Assembly (NCBI RefSeq): GCF_024055715.1
Contig: NZ_JAMXMV010000001.1
Location: forward strand, 186,001 to 250,000
Length of the DNA stretch: 64,000 nucleotides
Direction: 5' to 3'
Source: Actinoallomurus soli
GTDB taxonomy: Bacteria; Actinomycetota; Actinomycetes; Streptosporangiales; Streptosporangiaceae
Below are positions 50,817-59,700 of the stretch, piece by piece (the stretch's first letter is position 1; the number at the start of each line of letters is the position of its first letter). Made by a program: the position numbers and the translations under genes. The notes under the pieces are model-generated. The model saw only the letters and a list, made by a program, of their open reading frames with translations. It did not search any database and was not told the origin of the DNA.

Positions 50817-52637
50817 ATGCGCCGCAGACACGCCGTCATCGGGCTCGCCGCCCTCGCCCTGGCGACCCTCACCGTGCCGGCCCAGGCGCGGAGCCTGCCC
50901 GGCCACCCCCCGGCCGTCGCTCCGCCCCAGGGCAAGCAGGCGGTCGCGGTCGGATACGGCGGCGCGGTGTCGAGCGTCGACCTGGACGCCACCCGCGCCG
51001 GCATCGAGGTGCTGCGGAACGGCGGCAACGCGGTGGACGCGGCCGTCGCCGTCGCCGCCACCCTCGGCGTGACCGAGCCGTACGTCGCCGCGATCGGCGG
51101 CGGCGGCTTCTTCACGTACTACGACGCGCGGACGCACAAGGTCTCCACCATCGACGGCCGCGAGACCGGCCCGGCGCGGATGACCAAGGACATCTTCATC
51201 GACCCGAAGACCGGCAAGCCGCTGTCGTTCGACGAGGCGGTGACGAGCGGCCTGTCGATCGGCGTCCCCGGCACGCTGGCGACGTGGGACAAGGCGCTGC
51301 GCGACTTCGGCACCCGCCGCCTCGGCACGCTCCTCCAGCCGGCGATCAGGGTGGCCGAGCACGGCTTCACCGTGGACCAGGAGTTCTACGACCAGACCGC
51401 GGTCAACGCCGACCGGTTCAAGGACATCGTGCCGACGCGCGAGCTGTTCCTGCCGGGCGGCCGGCCGCCCGCCGTCGGATCGACGTTCCGCAACCCCGAC
51501 CTGGCCGACACCTACCGGCAGATCGCCCGGCGCGGCCTCGGCTGGTTCTACGGCGGCGGGCTCGGCGCCGAGATCGCCCAGACGGTGCGCAAGCCGCCCG
51601 TCGACCCGAAGGCCACCCGGAACGTACGGCCCGGCGTCATGCAGACCTCGGACCTCGCCGGCTACCACGCCGTGGGCCGCGCCCCCACCCACGTGAACTA
51701 CCGGGGGCTGGACGTCTACGGCATGGCTCCGCCCTCCTCAGGCGGCTCCACCGTGGGCGAGGCGCTGAACATCATGAAGAACTTCCACTTCAGCGACCCC
51801 GTCCAGGCGCTGCACACCTACCTGGAGGCGTCCCGGCTCGCCTACGCCGACCGGAACGCCTACGTCGGTGACCCCGCGTACGTCGACGTGCCGCTGAAGA
51901 CGCTGCTGTCCGACGGGTTCGCGAGTTCCCGTGCGTGCCTCATCAAGCCGGACCAGGCGGCCACGAGCCCGGTGCCGCCGGGCGACCTGAAGGCCCACGG
52001 CTGCGCGGCCCCGCAGGGCAAGGCCCAGAACCTCCCGTACGAGGGGCCGCAGACGACGCACCTGGTGACCGCGGACCGCTGGGGCAACGTCGTCTCGTAC
52101 ACCCTGACGATCGAGCAGTTCGGCGGCAGCGGGATCACCGTGCCGCACCGCGGGTTCCTGCTCAACAACGAGATGACGGACTTCGACTTCACGTCCTCGA
52201 CCCCGGCGGGCTACCCCGACCCGAACCTGCCCGCGGCGGGCAAGCGGCCGCGCAGCAGCATGGCGCCCACGATCGTGCTGCGGAACGGACGGCCGTACCT
52301 CGCCGTCGGCTCCCCGGGCGGCTCCACCATCATCACCACGGTCCTGCAGATCCTGCTGAACCGCGTGGACCTCGGCATGACGCTGCCGCAGGCGGTGGCG
52401 GCGCCGCGCGCCACCCAGCGCAACACGCCGCAGACGTTCGCCGAGCAGGCGTTCATCGACCGGTACGGCGCGGCGCTCAAGGCCAAGGGGCAGGACCTCG
52501 CGCTGTTCCCCGGGCCGCCGGCGGGCGTGATCGGCGCGGCGGCCGGCCTGGAGTTCCTCGGCGGCGGCGTGCTCCAGGCCGTCGCCGAGCCGGTCCGCCG
52601 GGGCGGTGGCAGCGCGATGGTGGTCCATCCCAAATGA
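50817..52637 (+). CDS. ggt: Secreted gamma-glutamyltransferase
   Basis: A 606-residue Ntn-hydrolase precursor with a Sec signal peptide (about 1-26). Large-subunit motifs LRNGGNAVDAAVAVAATLGV and GGGFFTYYDA appear near residues 63-100. The autocleavage and catalytic Thr is in GPQTTHLVTAD (about residue 415), which starts the small subunit; PSSGGSTVG and NNEMTDFDF also fit. It transfers or hydrolyses gamma-glutamyl groups from glutathione outside the cell. ATG 50817 follows CAGGAG at a good distance. The TTH motif is intact, so maturation should occur. Confidence 0.94.
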   Translation: MRRRHAVIGLAALALATLTVPAQARSLPGHPPAVAPPQGKQAVAVGYGGAVSSVDLDATRAGIEVLRNGGNAVDAAVAVAATLGVTEPYVAAIGGGGFFTYYDARTHKVSTIDGRETGPARMTKDIFIDPKTGKPLSFDEAVTSGLSIGVPGTLATWDKALRDFGTRRLGTLLQPAIRVAEHGFTVDQEFYDQTAVNADRFKDIVPTRELFLPGGRPPAVGSTFRNPDLADTYRQIARRGLGWFYGGGLGAEIAQTVRKPPVDPKATRNVRPGVMQTSDLAGYHAVGRAPTHVNYRGLDVYGMAPPSSGGSTVGEALNIMKNFHFSDPVQALHTYLEASRLAYADRNAYVGDPAYVDVPLKTLLSDGFASSRACLIKPDQAATSPVPPGDLKAHGCAAPQGKAQNLPYEGPQTTHLVTADRWGNVVSYTLTIEQFGGSGITVPHRGFLLNNEMTDFDFTSSTPAGYPDPNLPAAGKRPRSSMAPTIVLRNGRPYLAVGSPGGSTIITTVLQILLNRVDLGMTLPQAVAAPRATQRNTPQTFAEQAFIDRYGAALKAKGQDLALFPGPPAGVIGAAAGLEFLGGGVLQAVAEPVRRGGGSAMVVHPK

Positions 52638-52703
52638 TTACGTGATCGCTGGGCGAGGCCGACGCACGTCAGGGCTACCATCGAGCAGGGGAGGGAGTCG
52701 CCC

Positions 52704-53027
52704 ATGGCCGAGGCGTACGTCCAGGTGACGACGACCACCGACTCGCGTCATGAGGCGGCCGAGATCGCCCGGTCCGCGGTCGCCGAGCGCCTCGCCGCGG
52801 CCGCCCAGCTCGTCGGCCCCATCGCCAGCACCTACTGGTGGGAGGGCGAGATCGAGTCGGCCGAGGAGTGGATGGTGGTCTTCAAGACCACCGCCGAGCG
52901 CTTCGAGGCCCTCGCCGGCCGGATCGCCGAGCAGCACTCCTACGACACCCCGGAGATCATCGCGACCCCCGTCGTCGCGGGGAGCGGCGACTACCTCGCC
53001 TGGGTCCGCGAGCAGACCACGATCTGA
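52704..53027 (+). CDS. cutA: CutA-like divalent cation tolerance protein
   Basis: A 107-residue protein with the trimeric PII-like CutA pattern: VQVTTTTDSRHEAAEIARSA, ASTYWWEGEIESAEEWMVVF and SYDTPEIIATPVVAGSGDYL WV at the C-terminus. CutA is linked to copper tolerance in E. coli, but its biochemical role is unclear. Start ATG 52704 follows GGAGGGAG by about seven bases. Stands alone between ggt and the MpaB-like gene. Confidence 0.92.
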   Translation: MAEAYVQVTTTTDSRHEAAEIARSAVAERLAAAAQLVGPIASTYWWEGEIESAEEWMVVFKTTAERFEALAGRIAEQHSYDTPEIIATPVVAGSGDYLAWVREQTTI

Positions 53028-53133
53028 GGACACGCCAGGTGTGATCTGTCCGTAATTGGGCAATAATCACTCACTTGCGCCGTGGCGTCTCCCCACGCCC
53101 GTGCTCCGGTCCGGTCTCTCAAGGCGGTGACGG

Positions 53134-53973
53134 ATGAGCGAGGATTACGGGCTGTTCGGCCCCGGATCCGTGACGTGGAAGGTGATGGGGGAGCCCGTCC
53201 TGATCATCGGGGGCTTCCGCGCGCTCATCCTGCAGGCGCTGCACCCGCCGTCCATGTGGGGCACGGCGCAGAACTCCGAGCTCATGGACCCGCACGCGGC
53301 CTGGAGCCGGCTCGGCCGCACGATCGAGTTCGTGCGTGTCCGGACGTACGGCACGCTGGACGAGGTCGAGCGGGCCGGCCGCCGGGTCCGCCGGATCCAC
53401 TCGCGGCTGACCGGTTTCCACCCCTACACCGGCGAGATCTTCCGCGTCGACGAGCCCGAGAACCTGCTGTGGGTGCACATGGGGGAGGTCGACTCCTACC
53501 TCGACATCGCGCGGCGCTCCGGAGTCCCCCTGACGCCGGAGGAGGCCGACGCGTTCGTCGACGAACAGCGCCGCGCCGGCGCGGTCGTCGGGCTCGACCC
53601 CGCCGACATCCCGGCCTCGGTGGCCGAGATGCGGGACTACTACGCGGAGATCCGCCCGAAGCTCTTCGCGTGCAAGGAGGCCAGGCAGGGCCTGCGGCGC
53701 CTGTACAACCCGACGGTTCCGCGCCGGATGCTGCCGCTCAAGCTCGCCGCCCCGAGCATCGCGACGCTCGTCGTGGCGACGCTGCCGCGCTGGGCGCGTC
53801 GCATGTACGGCCTGCCGGCCACGCCGCTGGAGGACCTGTGGGCCACGACCACGCTGAAGGCGCTGTACCAGGGCACCCGCGTCGTCCCCGAGCAGTGGCG
53901 CTACTCGCCCGACGCCCGCCGCGCCCGGCGCCTGACCCGCGAGGCGGGCCCGGACCTGGCCGCCGTGTCCTGA
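53134..53973 (+). CDS. MpaB/DUF2236-family oxygenase-like protein
   Basis: A 279-residue protein with the family opening FGPGSVTWKVMGEPVLIIGG, LQALHPPSMWG, and a conserved His/Tyr-rich middle (RIHSRLTGFHPYTGEIF, VHMGEVDSY). DUF2236/MpaB proteins include latex-clearing protein Lcp-like haem oxygenases and the fungal MpaB; most bacterial members are uncharacterised. Start ATG 53134; upstream there is AAGGCGG. No signal peptide. Confidence 0.85.
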   Translation: MSEDYGLFGPGSVTWKVMGEPVLIIGGFRALILQALHPPSMWGTAQNSELMDPHAAWSRLGRTIEFVRVRTYGTLDEVERAGRRVRRIHSRLTGFHPYTGEIFRVDEPENLLWVHMGEVDSYLDIARRSGVPLTPEEADAFVDEQRRAGAVVGLDPADIPASVAEMRDYYAEIRPKLFACKEARQGLRRLYNPTVPRRMLPLKLAAPSIATLVVATLPRWARRMYGLPATPLEDLWATTTLKALYQGTRVVPEQWRYSPDARRARRLTREAGPDLAAVS

Positions 53974-54001
53974 CCCGGCGGGAGGGGACCGGGCCGTCCG
54001 G

Positions 54002-54190
54002 TCAGAGGAAGGCGCGCAGGGCGGCGATGAACTCCGCGGGCCTCGTCTCGTGCACGGCGTGCCCGCGTCGACGGTGAGCAGACCTCGGCGGGTCGGCCGG
54101 AACGGGCGGCGGAGACTCCTCGAGCACGAGTTCGCGCACCCGGTAGGCGAGGCGTACGTCGCCGAGGCCGGCGAATTGGAGATCGTTCAC
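54002..54190 (-). pseudogene. Relic of an alpha/beta hydrolase gene with internal deletion and frameshift
   Basis: The 62-residue frame starts VNDLQFAGLGDVRLAYRV (typical hydrolase N-terminus) and ends HAVHETRPAEFIAALRAFL (typical C-terminus with the catalytic His), while the central catalytic domain of roughly 200 residues is missing. Just before the His the other frame reads RGLLTVDAG, so one C has also been lost near 54062. It is a decayed gene, not a small ORF. Confidence 0.75.
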
Positions 54191-54201
54191 GCGCCCCGAA
54201 C

Positions 54202-54774
54202 CTAACGGGCGGGGACGTTCCAGGAGCCGATGACGGGACGGTCGTGCTCGGTGCCGAGGGCGGAGACGGTGCCGGTGTCGAGGCGGAACAGGCGGCCGTC
54301 CTCCGGCGGCAGGCCCAGCCACCGTGCGGTGAGCACGCGGAGCACGTGCCCGTGCGCGACGAGCGCCACGTCGCCCGTGGCGAGGTGCGGCCGGACGCGC
54401 TCGATCACCGCATCGGTCCGCGCGCCGACCTGCCCGGCGGTCTCGCCCTCGGGTACGCCGTCGCTCCACAGGTACCAGTCGGGCCGGTCCTGGTGGATGT
54501 CCGGTGTCGTGCGCCCCTCGTACGCGCCGTAGTCCCACTCCCAGAGGCGGTCGTCGACCTCGGTGACGGTCAGTCCGGCCAGTTCGGCCGTCCGGCGGGC
54601 GCGTCGCGCGGGGCTGGTCAGGGTGAACGCGATGTCGCGGGCGGCGATCAGCGGGGCGAGCGCCTTGGCCTGCTCCTCGCCGCGCGAGGTCAGGGGGAGG
54701 TCCGTACGGCCGGTGTGCCTGCCCGTCCGGCTCCATTCGGTCTCACCATGACGCAGCAGTATCAATTCCCCCAT
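54202..54774 (-). CDS. Histidine phosphatase-family protein
   Basis: A 190-residue phosphoglycerate mutase-like phosphatase. The phosphohistidine motif LLRHGETEWS lies at residues 6-15; RARRTAELAG and VALVAHGHVLRVL (second catalytic His near 142) follow. Members dephosphorylate small metabolites; the substrate is not known. Start ATG 54774 with a strong hairpin (terminator of ald) immediately upstream. Confidence 0.9.
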   Translation of the reverse strand: MGELILLRHGETEWSRTGRHTGRTDLPLTSRGEEQAKALAPLIAARDIAFTLTSPARRARRTAELAGLTVTEVDDRLWEWDYGAYEGRTTPDIHQDRPDWYLWSDGVPEGETAGQVGARTDAVIERVRPHLATGDVALVAHGHVLRVLTARWLGLPPEDGRLFRLDTGTVSALGTEHDRPVIGSWNVPAR

Positions 54775-54800
54775 GAGGGCACAATACGGGAGACCTGTGG

Positions 54801-54836
54801 AACGCTCCCCACCGCCCCGCGGGCGGGGGGAGCGTT
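54801..54836. terminator. Strong stem-loop between ald and the phosphatase gene
   Basis: AACGCTCCCC pairs with GGGGAGCGTT, with an inner CCGCCC/GGGCGG stem and a one-base bulge. It follows the ald stop (54846) on the minus strand by about ten bases. Confidence 0.75.
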
Positions 54837-54845
54837 ACGGGCGGC

Positions 54846-55961
54846 TCAGGCGAGGACGTCGTCCAGCGCGGTCACCTGGAGGCCGTGCGCCTCGGCCACC
54901 GGCTCGCTGACCAGGGCGCCGTCGTGGGTGCTGAGGCCGAGCGCCAGGGCGCGGTCGTCGCGCAGCGCGGCGCGCCAGCCCTTGTCGGCGAGCGCGACGG
55001 CGTACGGCAGCGTCACGTTCGTCAGCGCGTACGTCGAGGTGTTCGGCACCGAGCCGGGCATGTTGGCGACGCAGTAGAAGACCGACTCGTGCACCTTGTA
55101 GGTCGGGTCCGCGTGCGTCGTCGGGTGAGAGTCCTCGAAGCAGCCGCCCTGGTCGATGGCGATGTCCACGAGCACCGAGCCCGGCTTCATCCGGGCCACC
55201 AGGTCGTTGGAGACCAGCGTCGGGGCCTTGGCGCCGGGGATCAGCACCGCGCCGATGACCAGGTCGGCGCCGAGCACCTCGCGCTCGATCGCGTACGCGC
55301 TGGACACCAGCGTCTTCAGCCGACCCTGGTAGATGGCGTCGATGTACCGGAGCCGGTCGACGTTGACGTCCATCACCGTGACGTCCGCGCCCATCCCGAC
55401 GGCGATCTGCGCGGCGTTCAGGCCGGAGACACCGCCGCCGACCACGACCACCTTGGCCGGGGCGACGCCGGGCACGCCGCCCGGGAGGACGCCGCGGCCG
55501 CCGTTGAAGCGCATCAGGTTGTACGCGCCCACCTGCGGGGCGAGCCGTCCGGCGACCTCCGACATCGGGGCCAGCAGCGGCAGGGACCGGTTCGGCAGCT
55601 GCACGGTCTCGTACGCGATCGAGGTGACGCCGTTCTCCAGGAGCGCGTCCGTGCACGGGCGGGACGCCGCCAGGTGCAGGTAGGTGAAGAGCGTCTGGCC
55701 CTTCCGCATCCGCGGGTACTCCTCGGCGATCGGCTCCTTCACCTTCAGGATCAGGTCACCGGCCGCCCACACGTCGTCGGCGCTCTCCAGGATCTTGGCC
55801 CCGGCGCCGATGTAGTCCTCGTCGGGGATGGACGAGCCCGCGCCGGCGCCACGCTCGATCAGGACATCGTGGCCGTGCCGGACCAGCTCATGCACGCCCG
55901 CGGGCGTGATGGCCACACGGTATTCATGGTTCTTGATCTCGCGGGGTACGCCGACCTTCAC
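54846..55961 (-). CDS. ald: Alanine dehydrogenase
   Basis: A 371-residue NAD-dependent enzyme that interconverts L-alanine and pyruvate plus ammonia. N-terminal MKVGVPREIKNHEYRVAITP (with the catalytic region of Lys in LILKVKEP and His in LFTYLHLAA) and the NAD fold KVVVVGGGVSGLNAAQIAVG match Ald. CVANMPGSVPNTSTYALTN is also conserved. Start ATG 55961; upstream GAGGAGG gives a strong ribosome-binding site. Length equals the family norm. Confidence 0.97.
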   Translation of the reverse strand: MKVGVPREIKNHEYRVAITPAGVHELVRHGHDVLIERGAGAGSSIPDEDYIGAGAKILESADDVWAAGDLILKVKEPIAEEYPRMRKGQTLFTYLHLAASRPCTDALLENGVTSIAYETVQLPNRSLPLLAPMSEVAGRLAPQVGAYNLMRFNGGRGVLPGGVPGVAPAKVVVVGGGVSGLNAAQIAVGMGADVTVMDVNVDRLRYIDAIYQGRLKTLVSSAYAIEREVLGADLVIGAVLIPGAKAPTLVSNDLVARMKPGSVLVDIAIDQGGCFEDSHPTTHADPTYKVHESVFYCVANMPGSVPNTSTYALTNVTLPYAVALADKGWRAALRDDRALALGLSTHDGALVSEPVAEAHGLQVTALDDVLA

Positions 55962-56060
55962 GTTTCCTCCTCATGGTGCTTCCACCCCAAGGGTGGCCGT
56001 GAAAGGCCCACAGTGACCGGCGCAACATGTATCCGCATCGGCAAGCTTGCTGACATCATG

Positions 56061-57542
56061 TCAGCAGGTCGCGGGGCCTTCCCGGTGGCGGGCGAACACC
56101 GCGTCCAGATCGGGGCTGTCCGTGGCGAGGACCAGCACCTCGTCCCCCGCCCGCATCAGCGTGTCCCCGCGCACCGGCACCAGGCGCCCGTCCCGGATCA
56201 CGAAGCTGATCCAGACGTCCTCACCGCACGGCAGGTCGTCCACGCTCATCCCGTCGGCGGGCGAACCCGCCTGCACCTGGTAGCGGTGCAGGCCCTCGGG
56301 CTCCTCCTGGAACCGCACCCCCAGGCTCCACGGCTCGGGCTCGACGACGCGCAGCGGGATCCTGAGGCGGCGGGCCAGACCCGGCACCGAGCCGCCCTGC
56401 ACGATCACCGAGAACGCCACGACCACGAAGATGATCTCGTACGCGCGCCGGGCCCCGGGCAGGCCCTCCTGCAGGATGAACAGGCCGAGGAGGATCGGCA
56501 CCGCCCCCTTGAGCCCGGTCCACAGTACGAAGATCCGCTCGTTGCGCCGCAGGCGCACCGGCCACAGCAGCAGCCCCACGAACAGCGGGCGGATGACGAA
56601 GGCCAGCGCCACCGCGAGGACCAGGCCGATCCACCACGCGCCGCCGTCGCCCAGGCCCCGCAGGCTGATCGTGAGACCGAGCATGGTGAACGCGACGATC
56701 TCCGCGAGGCTCGCCAGCGAGGAATGGAACCGCTCGATCTCCCGCTTGTACGGCGCGCGTTCGTCGCCGAGCACGATGCCGGCGACGAGGACGGCGAGGA
56801 AGCCGGAGCCGTGCGCGACCGTCGCCAGCCCGTACACCGCCAGCGCTCCGAACAGGACCCGCAGCGCGTACAGGCCCTCACTGGGCAGTGGGACGCGCCG
56901 CATGAAGGCCAGCAGGAGCATTCCTCCGGCGACGCCGATGACGCCGCCGATGGCCATCTGCTCGACGAACACGACGGTGACGTGCCCGATCGCCGACGCG
57001 CCGCCGCCCGTGGCGCCCAGTACGGCGACGAGGAGGGCGATGCCGACGGGGTCGTTGGCCCCGGACTCGCCCTCCAGGAGCGTCCCGGTGCGCCCGGCGA
57101 TCTCCCGGCGGCCCAGGACGGAGAACACCACGGCCGGGTCGGTGGGTGAGAGGGCGGTGCCGAGCAGCATCGCGAGGCGCCAGTCGATGCCGAGCCCGTA
57201 GTGGGCGAGCAGGGTGACCGCCGCGCCGGTGACGAGCGTTCCGGCGACGCCGATCCAGATCGTCGCGCCGGCCGCGGACCGGAACCTCCGCCGGCCGATG
57301 TGCATCCCGCCGTCGAACAGGATCACCGCGAGCGCCACGGTGACGACCTTCTGGATCGTCGGGATCGAGACCGCGCCGAGACGGGGCCACAGGTCCGAGG
57401 CGACCGCCGCGCACAGCAGGAAGATGGCCGGCGCGGGGATCCGCGTGCGCTCGCTGAAGCGGTTGGACAGCACCGCCACGGTGCCCACGAGCGCGATCAG
57501 CAGGATCGCCAGCCCGAAACTCTCGACGCCTGACACGGCCAC
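56061..57542 (-). CDS. CPA1-type K+/H+ (cation/proton) antiporter with RCK C-terminal domain
   Basis: A 493-residue antiporter. Roughly twelve to thirteen helices occupy residues 8-395, with the CPA1 motifs ALSPTDPAVVFSVLG and EGESGANDPVGIALLVAVLG near 130-170 (ND pair). The C-terminal ~90 residues form a TrkA_C/RCK_C domain (SVDDLPCGEDVWISFVIRDG and AGDEVLVLATDSPDLDAVF) that binds regulators. This layout is like NhaP2/CvrA. It probably exports K+ or Na+ for proton uptake. Start ATG 57542. Confidence 0.9.
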   Translation of the reverse strand: MAVSGVESFGLAILLIALVGTVAVLSNRFSERTRIPAPAIFLLCAAVASDLWPRLGAVSIPTIQKVVTVALAVILFDGGMHIGRRRFRSAAGATIWIGVAGTLVTGAAVTLLAHYGLGIDWRLAMLLGTALSPTDPAVVFSVLGRREIAGRTGTLLEGESGANDPVGIALLVAVLGATGGGASAIGHVTVVFVEQMAIGGVIGVAGGMLLLAFMRRVPLPSEGLYALRVLFGALAVYGLATVAHGSGFLAVLVAGIVLGDERAPYKREIERFHSSLASLAEIVAFTMLGLTISLRGLGDGGAWWIGLVLAVALAFVIRPLFVGLLLWPVRLRRNERIFVLWTGLKGAVPILLGLFILQEGLPGARRAYEIIFVVVAFSVIVQGGSVPGLARRLRIPLRVVEPEPWSLGVRFQEEPEGLHRYQVQAGSPADGMSVDDLPCGEDVWISFVIRDGRLVPVRGDTLMRAGDEVLVLATDSPDLDAVFARHREGPATC

Positions 57543-57602
57543 TGCCTCTCTAAGGGGACGACGAAGACAGAGCCGACCAGACTTCCCGGCACACCTGAGG
57601 TC

Positions 57603-58232
57603 CTACGTTATCGATACGCGCCGCACCAGGTGACCACGCGCCGCGAGGTCCGCGCGCCCGCCGCGCTCCTCGAGACGGGCGGCGATCGCGTACCGGTGCT
57701 CGACCTCCTTGTTGCCGCCGTACTTGAATTTGGCGCGGACGTCGGTGACGGTGAGCTCGATGCCGCGGATGCCGGGCAGCTGCCGCCGGTCCGGGTCGTC
57801 CTCGGCGGACACCGGCAGCCGGCCGGAGCCTGGTTCGAAGTGGCCGAGCTGGCGGTTCAGCAGCTCGGCCTTCTCCGCCGGGTCGTCGACGATCCGCACG
57901 TCGCAGGCGAGCTGCACGGTCGCGTAGTACGACGTCGGCACGCCGCGGCCGTCCGGCGTCGACGCGCCGGCGTTCCACTCCGACCGTACGTAGGTGTAGT
58001 CGTCGACGACGGTGAGCAGCGCACGGGGGTTCTCCTCCAGGGCCGCCCAGACCGGGTTGGGCCGGGCCAGGTGGAGCCACGCGGTCCGTACGCCGTCGAA
58101 CGTGAAGTGGGTGGGCACGACGATCGGCACGTCGCGCCCGCGCCCCGCGGCGATGAGCTGACCGAAGTCGTGCTCGCCGAGCCAGGCGCGCCACTCGTCC
58201 TCGTCGGCCGCGTCCCAGGGATGGATGAGCAT
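57603..58232 (-). CDS. PaiB-type FMN-binding protein
   Basis: A 209-residue split-barrel flavoprotein with WRAWLGEHDFGQLI, VVPTHFTFDGVRTAWLHLAR and NPVWAALEENPRALLTVVDD, which match the FMN-binding negative transcriptional regulator PaiB family. PaiB represses protease and sporulation genes in Bacillus, but most members are uncharacterised. Start ATG 58232. It lies directly downstream of the NCS2 permease gene on the same strand, with a duplicated segment of that gene's 3' end between. Confidence 0.85.
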   Translation of the reverse strand: MLIHPWDAADEDEWRAWLGEHDFGQLIAAGRGRDVPIVVPTHFTFDGVRTAWLHLARPNPVWAALEENPRALLTVVDDYTYVRSEWNAGASTPDGRGVPTSYYATVQLACDVRIVDDPAEKAELLNRQLGHFEPGSGRLPVSAEDDPDRRQLPGIRGIELTVTDVRAKFKYGGNKEVEHRYAIAARLEERGGRADLAARGHLVRRVSIT

Positions 58233-58248
58233 GGCTCCACCTCGCTCT

Positions 58249-58287
58249 GTCAGGAGATGCCGAATGTCCGCGTCAGGAGATGCCGAA
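58249..58287. repeat. Duplicated 3' end of the NCS2 permease gene
   Basis: GTCAGGAGATGCCGAA occurs at 58272-58287 and again at 58249-58264, 23 bases apart. On the minus strand this is the gene end TTCGGCATCTCCTGAC (Phe-Gly-Ile-Ser-stop), so the final codons and the stop codon are duplicated. Confidence 0.85.
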
Positions 58288-59700
58288 GATCTTTTCGATG
58301 ACGGTGATGCCGAAGTAGGCGACGAAGACCACCGAGATCAGCCACAGCAGCCAGCCGGCCCACCGGCCGCGGGCGGTCTGGATCACGGTGTAGGCGATGA
58401 CGCCCGCGCCGACGCCGTTGGTGATCGAGTAGGTGAAGGGCATCACCACGATCGCGAGGAACGCCGGGATCGCGATGTCCAGGTCGGACCAGGCGATCTT
58501 GGCGACCTGGGTCATCATCAGCGCGCCGACGATCACCAGCGCGGGCGCGGCCGCCTGCGCGGGCACGACGGCCGCGATCGGGGTGAGGAACAGCGTCAGC
58601 GCGAAGAGGATGCCGGTGACGATGTTGGCCAGCCCGGTCCGGGCGCCCTCGCCGATCCCCGCGGCCGACTCGACGAACACGGTCCCCGCGGAGGAGCTGG
58701 TGAGCCCGCCGGTGATCGCGGCCAGGCCGTCCACGGCGAGGATGCGGCCCAGCTTGGGAACCCGTCCCTCCTCGTCGAGCAGTCCGGCCTCCTCGGTCAG
58801 GCCGAGGATCGTGCCCATCGCGTCGAAGAAGCCGCTCAGCACGAGGGTGAACAGCAGGACCAGCGCCGTCAGCACGCCGGCCCTGCCGAAGCCGCCGAAC
58901 AGATCGACCTTGCCGATCAGCCCGAAGTCCGGGGTCGAGACGAGCTTGGAGGGCAGCTTCGGCACGACCGTGCCCCACGCCTTGGCCGCGATCGTGGCGT
59001 TGCTGTTGAGGATCACCGCCAGCACCGTCGCCACGGCGATGCTCAGCAGGATGGCCCCGGGGACTCGGCGGACGTACAGCACGATCATCAGCAGCAGGCC
59101 GATGACGAACACGAGCACGGGCCAGCCCGCCAGGTGGCCGCCCGTGCCGAGGTTCAGCGGCGTGCCGTCGCCCGGGCTGACGAAGCCGGAGTCGACCATG
59201 CCGATCAGCGCGATGAAGGCGCCGATGCCCGCGGCGATGGCGTGTTTGATGGCCAGCGGGATGGCGTTCATGATGCGTTCGCGCAGCCCGGTGACGGCCA
59301 GGATGACGATGATGACGCCCTCGAGCACCACGAGGCCCATGGCCTGGGGCCAGGTCATGTGCGGTGCGGCCTGGAAGGCGATGACCGCGTTGATGCCCAG
59401 GCCGGACGCCAGGGCCAGCGGCGCGTTGCCGACCAGGCCCATGATGATGGTGGAGATCGCCGCCGCCAGCGCGGTCATCGTCGTGAGCTGGGAGATCGAC
59501 AGCTTCGCGCCGGTGACGTCCGTGGCCCCGCCGAGGATGATGGGGTTCAGCAGGATGATGTAGGCCATCGCGACGAACGTCGTGACGCCGCCGCGTACCT
59601 CGCGCGCGACCGTGCTCCGGCGCGCGGTCAGGTCGAAGAAGCGGTCGAGGGGACCTCCGGAGCGGTCGAGGGGACCTCCGGCCTCCAGCCGCGTCGTCAT
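58273..59700 (-). CDS. NCS2/AzgA-type purine/xanthine permease
   Basis: A 475-residue membrane protein with about fourteen hydrophobic segments. Motifs GVTTFVAMAYIILLNPIILG near residue 38, GMVDSGFVSPGDGTPLNLG and AITGGLTSSSAGTVFVESAA are those of AzgA/PbuG-type adenine-guanine-hypoxanthine transporters. The cytoplasmic N-terminus contains SGGPLDR twice, from a 21-base tandem duplication (59640-59680). Start ATG 59700. Located upstream of the PaiB-like gene. No purine riboswitch was recognised before it. Confidence 0.92.
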   Translation of the reverse strand: MTTRLEAGGPLDRSGGPLDRFFDLTARRSTVAREVRGGVTTFVAMAYIILLNPIILGGATDVTGAKLSISQLTTMTALAAAISTIIMGLVGNAPLALASGLGINAVIAFQAAPHMTWPQAMGLVVLEGVIIVILAVTGLRERIMNAIPLAIKHAIAAGIGAFIALIGMVDSGFVSPGDGTPLNLGTGGHLAGWPVLVFVIGLLLMIVLYVRRVPGAILLSIAVATVLAVILNSNATIAAKAWGTVVPKLPSKLVSTPDFGLIGKVDLFGGFGRAGVLTALVLLFTLVLSGFFDAMGTILGLTEEAGLLDEEGRVPKLGRILAVDGLAAITGGLTSSSAGTVFVESAAGIGEGARTGLANIVTGILFALTLFLTPIAAVVPAQAAAPALVIVGALMMTQVAKIAWSDLDIAIPAFLAIVVMPFTYSITNGVGAGVIAYTVIQTARGRWAGWLLWLISVVFVAYFGITVIEKIFGIS

